Shown piece after piece: positions 7,753 through 15,513 of a DNA stretch of 28,989 nucleotides (the stretch's first letter is position 1; each line of letters begins with the position of its first letter). The DNA is from CAYRLZ01 sp964425275. GTDB lineage: Bacteria > Hydrothermota > Tepidihabitantia > Tepidihabitantales > JBDRVQ01. A model generated the notes under the pieces. The model saw nothing but the letters and a program-made list of their open reading frames with translations. It was not told the DNA's origin and ran no database searches. The position numbers and the translations under genes were made by a program. The stretch spans positions 1 to 28,989 of the forward strand of contig CAYRLZ010000087.1 of the NCBI GenBank assembly GCA_964425275.1. The letters are read 5' to 3'.

Positions 7753-8711
7753 ATAATCAGGTCTTCGCTCATTGGTTTTCCCTCTATTTAGTTTTTATTC
7801 TCTTTGCCGGACATTTCTCTTATTCCTTCTTCTCTCCGGGTGAGACTGGTTATAACTTTCTCAAACTCGGGATTGGCGCCCGCCCGGTGGCGATGGGCAA
7901 TGCCTTCACCGCGGTTGGCGATGATGCCAACTCTCTATTCTGGAATCCTGGGGGTATGGGCATTTCGCAGTCCTGCGATGGCACCCTTATGATTATGAAT
8001 CTCCTTTCTTCCGTTACCTATGGGGCAGTGGGTATAAAAAGTTCTATTGGGAGGCACTTTGCGACGGGAATTGGTGGCGCCCTCCTTTCGGCAAAAGATA
8101 CCCGAAGAGATGAATTGGGTAATGAAATTGGGGAATATTACTTCAACAATTATCTTTTGTCATTTGGTTTTGCGGTAAGTCCCGGGCAAAGTTTATCATT
8201 CGGCGGGGCATTAAAAGGAGTGGGTAGTCGGATTGATACATTTTCTTCTTATTCCCTAGCGATGGATGCCGGGGTTATTCTTTCCCCAAATCGCCACCTA
8301 TTTTTAGGAAGTTGCCTGCGTGACCTCGGGACCCCCCAGGAATTTATCCAGGAGCGTGACCCGATGCCGACCTCGCTCCGATTGGGTGCCGCCTATAAAA
8401 TTCCAATTCTCATTCATCAATTACTTGTCAGCTCGGACCTTATCTTCTATTTAGACTACCAACCAATCTTTGCCGGTGGTGGTGAATTTATTTTGAAGGA
8501 TGTGCCCAAAAAAGATGAATACTTTGCCATCCGTGCCGGCTATTCAAGTGGCTACCATTTCAGAAGTGAGCAAAGACTTTCCTTTGGTATCGGCTATGGG
8601 AAAAAGGTTGCTTACCGCACATATTTAGTAATTGATGCGACCTATTTTGATTATGGTTATCTTGGGTCACAGGAAAGGATTTCCGTCTCCCTAAAATGGG
8701 GCGCGGAATGA
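7749..8711 (+). CDS. PorV/UPF0164-type outer-membrane protein
   Basis: 320 residues. An N-terminal hydrophobic signal is followed by GYNFLKLGIGARPVAMGNAF, TAVGDDANSLFWNPGGM, the hallmark start of the PorV/PorQ/UPF0164 barrel family (FadL-like). The remainder is beta-strand-like with glycine/aromatic patterning and ends in a strand (RISVSLKWG). In type IX secretion PorV shuttles cargo that carries C-terminal domains; in other phyla relatives have unknown roles. The start is ATGA-coupled to the preceding barrel gene with GGGGAG before it. A peptidase with a C-terminal sorting-like domain is encoded at 19382-23029, a possible client. No PorU or other T9SS core gene is visible, so true T9SS function is inferred only. 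Confidence 0.8.
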   Translation: MNNQVFAHWFSLYLVFILFAGHFSYSFFSPGETGYNFLKLGIGARPVAMGNAFTAVGDDANSLFWNPGGMGISQSCDGTLMIMNLLSSVTYGAVGIKSSIGRHFATGIGGALLSAKDTRRDELGNEIGEYYFNNYLLSFGFAVSPGQSLSFGGALKGVGSRIDTFSSYSLAMDAGVILSPNRHLFLGSCLRDLGTPQEFIQERDPMPTSLRLGAAYKIPILIHQLLVSSDLIFYLDYQPIFAGGGEFILKDVPKKDEYFAIRAGYSSGYHFRSEQRLSFGIGYGKKVAYRTYLVIDATYFDYGYLGSQERISVSLKWGAE

Positions 8712-8743
8712 AGTCTTATCCTATTAACGCTGGCAATCTTTGT

Positions 8744-8772
8744 TTGACATCCGGTAATTATTGAGTTATAAT
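8744..8772 (+). promoter_or_regulatory. Consensus promoter of the serpin gene
   Basis: TTGACA (8744-8749), 17-base spacer, TATAAT (8767-8772). A normal leader follows, with AAAGGAGGAG before ATG at 8790. Confidence 0.85.
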
Positions 8773-8789
8773 AAACAAAAGGAGGAGTT

Positions 8790-10001
8790 ATGAAGAAATA
8801 TTTTAAGATAGTGGTGATTTTCTTTGGGATAGCATTTTTATTTGCCTTTCCCCCGGATACGGTTAAGAAAAAAGGAGTAGAGATGTCATTCGCTTCTCGT
8901 GGAAATGAGTTTGGTTTCAATCTCCTCTCAGAAGTTATTAAACAAGATAAAGAGAAAAATATCTTTATATCGCCTTTCAGTATATCCTGCGCCCTAACAA
9001 TGACCTATAACGGAGCAAAAGGCGAGACAAAAGCGGCGATGGCCAAGGTATTGGGATTGGAAAAATTAAGTCTGGATGAGGTAAATCAAGCAGTGTCCGA
9101 ATTACAGAAAAAACTGGCGAAGATTGACCCGAGGGTAAAACTTCTTATTGCCAATTCACTCTGGGCAAGAAAGGGGATAAAATTTAAAAATGACTTCTTG
9201 AAACGAACCCAAAAATCTTTTCAGGCCGAGATTACCGCCTTAGACTTCAAAAGCCCGAAGGCACGAAAGAGAATTAACCAGTGGGTAGATAAAAAAACCC
9301 AGGGAAAAATCAAAGAGATTATCAAAGAGATTCCTCCCTTAGCCGTCCTCTATTTAATCAATGCCCTATATTTCAATGGGAAATGGCAAAAGAAATTTGA
9401 CCCGACAAAGACAAAAAAAGAAGCCTTCAATGTATTAAATAAGGGGAAAAAGGATGTCTGGATGATGACCCAGTCCGGACGGTTTCTCTACTACCAGGGA
9501 GAAGGATTTCAGGCGGTAAATCTGCCTTATGGCGATGGTCGGATAAGTATGTATATCTTTTTGCCCGATGCCAATTCTAATATCTATAAATTTCTTGAAG
9601 GGTTAAATACCAAAAATTGGCTTGCTTGGCTTGACGGATTTAATGAGATGGAGGGTGAAATTAAACTACCCAAATTCCAATTAGAATACGAAAATTCACT
9701 GGTGGCGCCTCTCTCTTCATTGGGAATGGAGATTGTCTTTGACCCACAAAAGGCCGATTTCACCGGGATGCGGACCGAAGGCGAATTATTCATCAGCGAT
9801 GTTAAGCATAAGGCGGTTTGTGAGGTAGCGGAAAAGGGAACCGAGGCGGCCGCGGTTACCTCAATTGAGATTTCTCTTACGGCGATTCAAAAACCCGAAG
9901 AGCGGTTTACCTTTATTGTTGACCGTCCTTTCTTCTTTGCCATCCGGGATAATTCCACCGAAGCGGTTCTATTTCTTGGAGTAGTAGTAGACCCCAGTTA
10001 G
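8790..10001 (+). CDS. Secreted serpin (protease inhibitor)
   Basis: 403 residues with a signal peptide (MKKYFKIVVIFFGIAFLFAF). The serpin fold is clear: NIFISPFSISCALTMTYNGA near 50-70, LYLINALYFNGKWQKKFD mid-protein, hinge EKGTEAAAVTS beginning at E348, and the signature FTFIVDRPFFFAIRD near the end. Serpins trap serine or cysteine proteases by reactive-loop insertion; the alanine-rich hinge suggests an inhibitory serpin. Aligned with alpha-1-antitrypsin spacing, P1 would be about T364 with L363 at P2, suggesting an elastase- or subtilisin-like target rather than a trypsin-like one. It has its own promoter and strong ribosome-binding site. It may protect the envelope from the cell's own or foreign proteases. 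It is convergent with tdh. Confidence 0.95.
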   Translation: MKKYFKIVVIFFGIAFLFAFPPDTVKKKGVEMSFASRGNEFGFNLLSEVIKQDKEKNIFISPFSISCALTMTYNGAKGETKAAMAKVLGLEKLSLDEVNQAVSELQKKLAKIDPRVKLLIANSLWARKGIKFKNDFLKRTQKSFQAEITALDFKSPKARKRINQWVDKKTQGKIKEIIKEIPPLAVLYLINALYFNGKWQKKFDPTKTKKEAFNVLNKGKKDVWMMTQSGRFLYYQGEGFQAVNLPYGDGRISMYIFLPDANSNIYKFLEGLNTKNWLAWLDGFNEMEGEIKLPKFQLEYENSLVAPLSSLGMEIVFDPQKADFTGMRTEGELFISDVKHKAVCEVAEKGTEAAAVTSIEISLTAIQKPEERFTFIVDRPFFFAIRDNSTEAVLFLGVVVDPS

Positions 10002-10034
10002 AGATTTAATATAAAAACCGACAACTCTCTCTAA

Positions 10035-11147
10035 TCAGAAAATCTTTAATCGCTCCTTTGCCTTTTCCATTTCCTCTCGGGAAGGGAATAAGACGACCTT
10101 AGCGCTCTCTCTTGGTCTCTCGGTCATCTTCTTAAAGCCCTCGGCAAATTCATCAAGGGTAAAGAGATGGGTAATCACCGGTCTGATATCTAATCTCTTT
10201 CCGGCGAGGAGATTCCGAACCCGATACCAGGTATCAAATATCTTTCGTCCGTTTATGCCGTGAATCTGGCAACCCTTGAAGACAATTCCCCCGGAATAGT
10301 CAAAGCCAAAAGGCAGGGGTGATTTTTCCGGAATACCAAAGGCAGTGACCCGACCAGCCCTTCTTACCATCTTAAAACAATCAAGGATTGAGTCCTCACT
10401 GCCGGTCATCTCCAAGGCGATATCAACCCCATTACCGTCGGTTAATTCTTTTACCATTTTTAGTCTTTCTTCGGGTGTTGTCTTATTTGTCCAGATTTGG
10501 TAGTCAGCACCCATCTTTTTGCCAATTGCCATATTGAAGTCATATTTGCCGAGGTGGATAATTTTTGCTACGCCGCAGGCTCGGGCAACACCAATGGCAA
10601 ATAGAGAGATTGGTCCGTCACCGGTTATGACCATCGTCTTACCGGCCACATCATTATCTTCACCTAAAACCGCATAGGTAGCATTACCTAAAGGCTCTTG
10701 CACAGTGGCAAACTCTGGTGGAATAGATTTGTCATTAATCCAGCAGACCGATTCCGGAATAGCGAAGTATTCGGCGAAGGCGCCGTCGCAGTCAACCCCA
10801 AGAATCTTCATATGCTCCCCGACATGGAGTTGACCCAAGAGGGCGGTTAAGTCACTTGGGTCATAGATGTGGGTCTCAGCCGAGACATAGTCGCCAATTT
10901 TGATTCGCTTTACCGCTTTGCCGACCTCCACAACTTCACCGGCGACCTCATGACCTAAGGTTTGGGGAAGTCTCTTTTCGCCGATTCTCTTCTCGGCCCA
11001 ATCGTCCCATTTGTAGATATGGACATCGGTTCCGCAGATGGAGGTAGCCCGGACTTTAACCAAGACCCAGTCGTCAGGGATTTTTGGGACTTCAATATCT
11101 ACCAACTCTGCTCCAAGTTCGGGCTTTATCTTTCTTACTGCCTTCAT
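10035..11147 (-). CDS. tdh: L-threonine 3-dehydrogenase-like zinc alcohol dehydrogenase
   Basis: 370 residues, medium-chain dehydrogenase family. Catalytic zinc ligands C38 (SICGTD) and H66-E67 (LGHE) are present, as is the threonine-dehydrogenase HIYKWDDWA motif after the first Cys. An NAD-binding fold starts at VITGDGPISLFAIG. The expected reaction is threonine + NAD to 2-amino-3-oxobutyrate. The lobe that normally holds four cysteines and a structural zinc (about residues 92-118) here reads ETHIYDPSDLTALLGQLHVG and has no cysteines, so the structural zinc is missing and substrate assignment is less sure (a sorbitol or other polyol dehydrogenase is possible). GGAGGG precedes ATG. No kbl (2-amino-3-ketobutyrate CoA ligase) is nearby. 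Confidence 0.8.
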   Translation of the reverse strand: MKAVRKIKPELGAELVDIEVPKIPDDWVLVKVRATSICGTDVHIYKWDDWAEKRIGEKRLPQTLGHEVAGEVVEVGKAVKRIKIGDYVSAETHIYDPSDLTALLGQLHVGEHMKILGVDCDGAFAEYFAIPESVCWINDKSIPPEFATVQEPLGNATYAVLGEDNDVAGKTMVITGDGPISLFAIGVARACGVAKIIHLGKYDFNMAIGKKMGADYQIWTNKTTPEERLKMVKELTDGNGVDIALEMTGSEDSILDCFKMVRRAGRVTAFGIPEKSPLPFGFDYSGGIVFKGCQIHGINGRKIFDTWYRVRNLLAGKRLDIRPVITHLFTLDEFAEGFKKMTERPRESAKVVLFPSREEMEKAKERLKIF

Positions 11148-11193
11148 AATCCCTCCTTATCTTTCATAAAACGATGACAGTGATGAAACAGAT

Positions 11194-11748
11194 GATTACA
11201 GCGATGGTCTTTAGTGAAGGGATTTTTCTTTTAATTGCCGTAATCATCTTTTCCTTTTATTATAAAGAACGATGCCAGCGATATTCTATCTCGGTAATCA
11301 ATGTTTTGCACTATCGTCGTAATCATTCCCTTAGACCAACTTTTGCTTCGGCGGCGATACCATCAAACGTCTAACTTCACACCTCCGATTACCAAAATTG
11401 ACCAACAAACCTACATTTAACCCGGACGCTTTCAAATAAGAAATAACCTGAGATTCAAAAATTTTCGGCATCTTACCTTCCACCGCCTTTAGCTCAACGA
11501 TTACTTTATCTTCAACTAAAAAATCAACTCTAAATTTACCTATTTTTTCTCCATTAAAAGCAACCGCCTATTCTTTCTCCATCTCATACTTTACATCATC
11601 CTTCTCAAAAGATACTTTAAGGGCATTCAAATATATCCGTTCAACAAACCCCGGGCCTAAAATGTTATGAATCCTAAAACAAATACCTATTATTTTGTTA
11701 GTTATTGGGTCTCTGTCGCTGTAATCGCATCTTTTCATCGCTGTAATC
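11194..11748. repeat. 13-bp inverted repeats bracketing the GxxExxY pseudogene
   Basis: GATTACAGCGATG (11194-11206) and its exact reverse complement (11736-11748) flank the dead gene. Further partial copies of the GTAATC/GATTAC core lie inside both ends (for example 11240-11250, 11296-11301, 11329-11335 region, 11720-11726). The 11148-11330 stretch holds only these repeats and no gene. Confidence 0.6.
11331..11738 (-). pseudogene. GxxExxY-family protein (PD-(D/E)XK nuclease-like), broken by one stop
   Basis: Reading the minus strand from ATG at 11738 gives a frame of about 135 codons with one internal TAG (11570-11568). Family motifs are clear: NKIIGICFRIHNILGPGFVE with the following RIY, then after the stop GKFRVDFLVEDKVIVELKA, the QVISYLKASGLNVGLLVNF segment and a basic tail. 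D and ExK of the predicted nuclease core are retained. The start overlaps the deoC stop by ATGA. Function of the family is not established; it is widespread and repeat-associated in environmental bacteria as far as I recall. Unless TAG is suppressed, the product is truncated. Confidence 0.85.
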
Positions 11749-12415
11749 TTTTGCTCAAATATTCTTCTATTATTTTGATGCTACTGCTTGTGCCAATCCT
11801 TTCCGCCCCGGCGGAGATCATTTCAAGGCAGGTCTTCAAATCCCGGATGCCACCCGATGCCTTAATTTTCGGATAATCGCCCAAAACCTTTTTTAATAGT
11901 TTTATATCCTCAACCTTTGCCCCGGTGGTTAAAATTCCGGTTGAGGTCTTAACGAAATCCGCGCCACAATCTTTCGCTAAAAGGCTTAATTTTACCTTCT
12001 CTTCATCGGTCAGATAGCCGGTTTCAATGATGACCTTAAAGATAATTCCTTTTTCTTTTATCTTTATTATCGCTTCCATCTCTTTTCTTAGATAATCGTA
12101 ATCTCCGGATTTTAGTCTCCCGATATTAATCACCATATCCAGTTCTTCGGCGCCATCCTCTAAGGCCTTCTTTGCGGAAAAGACCTTTGTCTCAATGGTC
12201 TCCATCCCAAAAGGGAAACCGACGGGGCAACCGAGTTTCACTTTACTCCCCTCTAAGAGTTTTTTCGCTTCTTTTGTCCAAGAAGGGGCAACGAAGACGG
12301 TGGCAAAGTTATATTTAATTGCCTCTTTAATAACCCTTCTTATATCTTTCTCGGTTGCCTCTGGCTTTAAGAGGGTATGGTCAATATATTTTGCGAGATT
12401 TTCCATAAGATTCAT
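11735..12415 (-). CDS. deoC: Deoxyribose-phosphate aldolase
   Basis: 226 residues, the bacterial DeoC size. It cleaves 2-deoxyribose 5-phosphate to glyceraldehyde 3-phosphate and acetaldehyde in nucleoside salvage. Visible residues: Schiff-base K156 in FVKTSTG, proton-relay K185 in IKASGGIRD and D93 in ELDMVINIG, plus CPVGFPFG. The start may be the fourth codon (MENLAKYIDHT); neither has a good ribosome-binding site. The last residues (KRLQR) and stop are encoded by the GATTACAGCGATG repeat of the adjacent GxxExxY unit, so the native C-terminus may have been replaced. The 12416-12585 stretch upstream holds no recognised gene or clear promoter. Confidence 0.93.
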   Translation of the reverse strand: MNLMENLAKYIDHTLLKPEATEKDIRRVIKEAIKYNFATVFVAPSWTKEAKKLLEGSKVKLGCPVGFPFGMETIETKVFSAKKALEDGAEELDMVINIGRLKSGDYDYLRKEMEAIIKIKEKGIIFKVIIETGYLTDEEKVKLSLLAKDCGADFVKTSTGILTTGAKVEDIKLLKKVLGDYPKIKASGGIRDLKTCLEMISAGAERIGTSSSIKIIEEYLSKRLQR

Positions 12416-12585
12416 AACTTTCTGCCCGAAATTAGAGGTAGTTTACTCAAAATGAACCAGTACCTCTTCTCGGCTTTTTCCCCTTTTTTATATTAACAGG
12501 AAACAATCCGACTTCCTTCTTTGTCTCTATCTTTCATCTTACCCTCCCTATTACTATAAGATACCCGAGCACATTTCCGCTTTTT

Positions 12586-14178
12586 TCATTTATTTTTCCT
12601 TTCCGCATTCCGAGTTTTTTTGACTGCCCTATCCAGCAAATCAATTATTTCCGAAAGGTAGGACTTTTCTCTTCCTTTATCTAATTCTATCTCTTCCCTC
12701 AGTTCTTTCTTCAATTCTTCAATCAATTGGAGAGCAGATTCAAATGATTCTAAGTTAGGTGGTAAATCACGCCTTAAAATGGCGTCAGTTCCTTCTTTTG
12801 TATCTCGCAGTTCGTAGCCAAATTTTTCCATCACGATACGGATTTTATCTGCTATATCATATCTCTTATTTTTCCGGGCTTGCTCCCTTGCCTTAATTAA
12901 CACCTGCTTGTCGGGAAAAGTAATAATCACTTCTCCTGTGGGGCGATAAGTAGTTTCAACTTCTTCTTTTATCATCCATCTATCCTTCTTTTCGGTCCTA
13001 AAGCCTAAAATTTCCAGGGCGGAGCGGACCAAAGAATAAAGACGTTCATTCTCTTCCTTAGAAATGTCCTCTCTTTTGAATCGTTCTTCCACTAACTTAA
13101 AGACTTCGCCCAATGCCTTTGACGTATTTAGGTCATCAAGCATAGCGGAGAGAAAACCATCTGGTGGATTTCCTAAAGAAAAATTTGGCTTTCCTTTTTC
13201 GCAGAGGTAAAAGAATTCCTCTAATCTTAGCCATTGACTTTTTGCCTCCTCTAATCTTTCAATTGTGAACTCATAGGGACTTTTGTAGTGGGCTTTCAGT
13301 AAGAATAGTCTTATGACATTCGGGTTATATTTTTCTAAGGCCGCGCGGGCTAAGAAGTAATTTTTAGTTGACTTTGCCATCTTCTCGCCCCGAAAAAGTA
13401 AGAGGGCATTATGAAGCCAGTAGTTGACAAATGGCTTACCAGTTGCCCCTTCGGATTGGGCAATCTCATTCTCGTGATGGGGAAAGATTAAATCCTCACC
13501 GCCGATATGGATATCAAATGTCTCACCCAGATAATGCATTGACATCGCCGAGCATTCTAAGTGCCAACCGGGACGTCCCGGACCAAAAGGGGCATACCAG
13601 TATGGTTCGCCTTCTTTATACCCTTTCCAGAGGACAAAATCTAAGGGGCTTCGCTTCTTCTCACCGATTTCCACCCTTGCCCCGGCGATTAAATCATCTA
13701 ACTTCTTCTTAGATAGTTTGCCATAGGTAGGAAATTTACTAATATCAAAATAGACATCGCCATCTGAGATATAGGCAAGGCCATTTTTCAATAACCTTTC
13801 TATTAGTTGAATCATCTCTTGAATATGTTGGGTTGCTCGGGAATAGATGTCGGTCTCTTTTCTTATGTTCATCTTCTCCGCTACCTCCAAGAATTCGTCA
13901 ATATAACGTTGGGCAATCACCCGATAATCTCTCCCTTCCTCTCTTGCCTTTTCCAAGACCTTATCATCAATATCGGTAAAATTCTGGACAAAGATGACCT
14001 CATGACCGAGGTATTCTAAGAATCGCCGCAAGACATCAGCGAAGACAAAGGTCCGCAGATGCCCCAGATGGGGGGAGTCCTGAACCGTCATCCCGCAGGT
14101 ATAAATCTTAACCCTTTTATCTTCAATTAAAAGGAGCGGTTCTTTCTTTCCCGAAAGGGTATTAGTCAGTTTTAACAT
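12586..14178 (-). CDS. cysS: Cysteinyl-tRNA synthetase
   Basis: 530 residues, class I aminoacyl-tRNA synthetase that charges tRNA-Cys. The HIGH motif is SPHLGH at 35-40, following zinc ligand C28 (YTCGMTVQDS). Further zinc-site residues lie in HLECSAMSM and HHENEIAQSEGA. The KMSKS loop is KMAKSTKN near 270. The protein is longer than the ~460-residue E. coli enzyme because of a charged, helical C-terminal extension (about 470-530). It has its own leaderless-type promoter. No T-box leader is present, as the -10 box abuts the start codon. Confidence 0.96.
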   Translation of the reverse strand: MLKLTNTLSGKKEPLLLIEDKRVKIYTCGMTVQDSPHLGHLRTFVFADVLRRFLEYLGHEVIFVQNFTDIDDKVLEKAREEGRDYRVIAQRYIDEFLEVAEKMNIRKETDIYSRATQHIQEMIQLIERLLKNGLAYISDGDVYFDISKFPTYGKLSKKKLDDLIAGARVEIGEKKRSPLDFVLWKGYKEGEPYWYAPFGPGRPGWHLECSAMSMHYLGETFDIHIGGEDLIFPHHENEIAQSEGATGKPFVNYWLHNALLLFRGEKMAKSTKNYFLARAALEKYNPNVIRLFLLKAHYKSPYEFTIERLEEAKSQWLRLEEFFYLCEKGKPNFSLGNPPDGFLSAMLDDLNTSKALGEVFKLVEERFKREDISKEENERLYSLVRSALEILGFRTEKKDRWMIKEEVETTYRPTGEVIITFPDKQVLIKAREQARKNKRYDIADKIRIVMEKFGYELRDTKEGTDAILRRDLPPNLESFESALQLIEELKKELREEIELDKGREKSYLSEIIDLLDRAVKKTRNAERKNK

Positions 14179-14184
14179 AAGTCT

Positions 14185-14212
14185 ATACTATGGATAAAGA
14201 ATAAAAAGTCAA
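14185..14212 (-). promoter_or_regulatory. Promoter of cysS, leaderless geometry
   Basis: Minus strand: TTGACT (14212-14207), 16-base spacer, TAGTAT (14190-14185), 6 bases to ATG. An alternative -10 (TATAGA) at 14187-14182 would need a 19-base spacer. Confidence 0.5.
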
Positions 14213-14222
14213 CATCCTCTTT

Positions 14223-15122
14223 TCAGGATTTTGCCCACTCATCAGCCACGATTTCCATTATCTTAATTAAAACCTCTTCCTCTGCCCCTTCTTTAATCTT
14301 CTTCTCTCGCCAGTCTCTAACCTTCTCTTCGGATACTTCTCCTTGGGCTTTATTCAATAGACCGAAGAACTCCCTGGCCACTTTTTGATAAAACTGCTGA
14401 CGGAAAAAGTTCACCCCTTTCCTTGCAAAGAGAAACCTATTCACCTCTTTATTAACCCTATCCAATTTCGCCTGCTGGCGCGAATACCTCGCCACTTGTC
14501 TTTTCTGTTCTTCGGGTGAGACTGGTCTCTGGCAAATTGCCCGCTTCACCTCCCTCTTCCAGACCGCACGGGTGATTTGCATCACTTTAAGAATTAGCGG
14601 GGTTTTTAATCCCTTCGCCTCATACCTTTCTTTCATCTCCCTAAGTTGCTTCTCCTTGCCCTCTTCCTCTTGGGTCTTCTCTAAATAAGAGAAATACTCC
14701 TGGGCAAAGGTGAGGCAATCGGCAAGACTTTCTTCGGCCTTTATGGTAATCAGTTCCTTTCTAATCTTCTCTTTGGCATATTCCGGAAAACTGATGACCG
14801 GTGGTTTGAAATAACTTATCCCCAGGGCATACTTTCGGATTTTTTTCTTGGTCTTTACCGGCAGTTCCTCTCTTTCCATCCAGGGTTTAATCTCTCCCTT
14901 AAACTCCTCGGCCTCCAATTCCGAAAAGAACTTACTATAAGAAAAACCAACCGCCCGGAGATAGCGGAGGACAAAGAATAGGGGTGGGTCTTTGAATCTA
15001 CCACTCTCTAATGCCGATATTGTCGGTTGAGACATCTGACACCGCTGGGCAACTTCTCTTTGGGAGAGACTGGCTCCTTTCCGATACCGCCTCAGGATTT
15101 CGCCAACTAACTTGCTGTCCAT
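14223..15122 (-). CDS. XRE-family transcriptional regulator with large unknown C-terminal domain
   Basis: 299 residues. Residues ~8-60 form an XRE/Cro helix-turn-helix: LRRYRKGASLSQREVAQRCQ then MSQPTISALESG. The remaining ~230 residues are very rich in K, E and R, helical, and not recognised; no metal-binding or peptidase motif is seen. Its promoter is 6 bases from ATG (leaderless), and a 27-bp palindrome lies directly upstream of the -35 box, suggesting autoregulation. The 3' end is 44 bases from the cysS start but cysS has its own promoter. The position at the edge of a repeat/IS island fits a mobile-element-derived regulator, but that is inference. Confidence 0.75.
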   Translation of the reverse strand: MDSKLVGEILRRYRKGASLSQREVAQRCQMSQPTISALESGRFKDPPLFFVLRYLRAVGFSYSKFFSELEAEEFKGEIKPWMEREELPVKTKKKIRKYALGISYFKPPVISFPEYAKEKIRKELITIKAEESLADCLTFAQEYFSYLEKTQEEEGKEKQLREMKERYEAKGLKTPLILKVMQITRAVWKREVKRAICQRPVSPEEQKRQVARYSRQQAKLDRVNKEVNRFLFARKGVNFFRQQFYQKVAREFFGLLNKAQGEVSEEKVRDWREKKIKEGAEEEVLIKIMEIVADEWAKS

Positions 15123-15128
15123 AAGCCA

Positions 15129-15156
15129 ATTATACCCCAGATTTAGCCAAAGTCAA
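15129..15156 (-). promoter_or_regulatory. Promoter of the XRE regulator, leaderless geometry
   Basis: Minus strand: TTGACT (15156-15151), 16-base spacer, TATAAT (15134-15129), 6 bases to ATG at 15122. Confidence 0.8.
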
Positions 15157-15160
15157 TTGG

Positions 15161-15187
15161 AAAAATATTACTGACAGTAATATTTTT
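15161..15187. promoter_or_regulatory. 27-bp palindrome, candidate operator
   Basis: AAAAATATTACT, GAC, AGTAATATTTTT: 12-bp perfect arms around a 3-base centre, 4 bases upstream of the XRE promoter -35 box. Likely the binding site of the regulator it precedes. A bidirectional terminator is the alternative, but no gene ends here. Confidence 0.55.
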
Positions 15188-15268
15188 TAGACCCCGGTTT
15201 TTCATCTAAGTCTTTGATTTGACAATACTTATAGCATTTTCCGGGCAAGATAGGGGGTGGTAGAGGGG

Positions 15269-15508
15269 GTGCTATTGGGGATGCTATTAAAAGCCCTATT
15301 CTCTTTCCTATTCTCGGTTCTAATCCCTATCCTATTTAGGATGCTATTCTCTTGCCTATTGGGTATCCTATCTTCTATCCTACTGAGGGTTCTATTCTCC
15401 TTCCTATTCCGGATGCTATTCTCTGTCCTATTGGTAGTGCTATTCGGGGTGCTATTCTAAATCCTATTCTCTCTCCTATTCGGAATCCTATTTTGGGTGC
15501 TATTGAGT
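15269..15508. repeat. 12-bp tandem array, 20 units
   Basis: The core CTATT (variants CTAAT, CTATC, CTACT) recurs exactly every 12 bases from 15272 to 15500: 20 units with no insertion or deletion. A typical unit is TCCTATTCTCNN, with variation mainly in the bases after the core. Translated, it gives four-residue repeats in every frame (PI-x-x and LF-x-x on plus; I-G-x-R on minus). No frame has a ribosome-binding site, so I do not call a protein. The array ends at the tip of the IS element. Confidence 0.9.
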
Positions 15509-15513
15509 CGGTT

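Noticed and set aside
11174..11374. 66-residue plus-strand ORF with a hydrophobic segment
   Set aside because: It spans the repeat border and the antisense of the GxxExxY pseudogene; the apparent helix comes from repeat sequence and no ribosome-binding site is seen.
12416..12585. 14-codon ORF with a good GGAGGG site upstream of deoC, and a weak 7-bp inverted repeat (AGAGGTA/TACCTCT)
   Set aside because: The peptide is too short and unrecognised, and the stem has a 21-base loop. No attenuator or riboswitch architecture is evident.
15269..15508. CRISPR array
   Set aside because: Unit length of 12 bp, no spacers and no cas genes.
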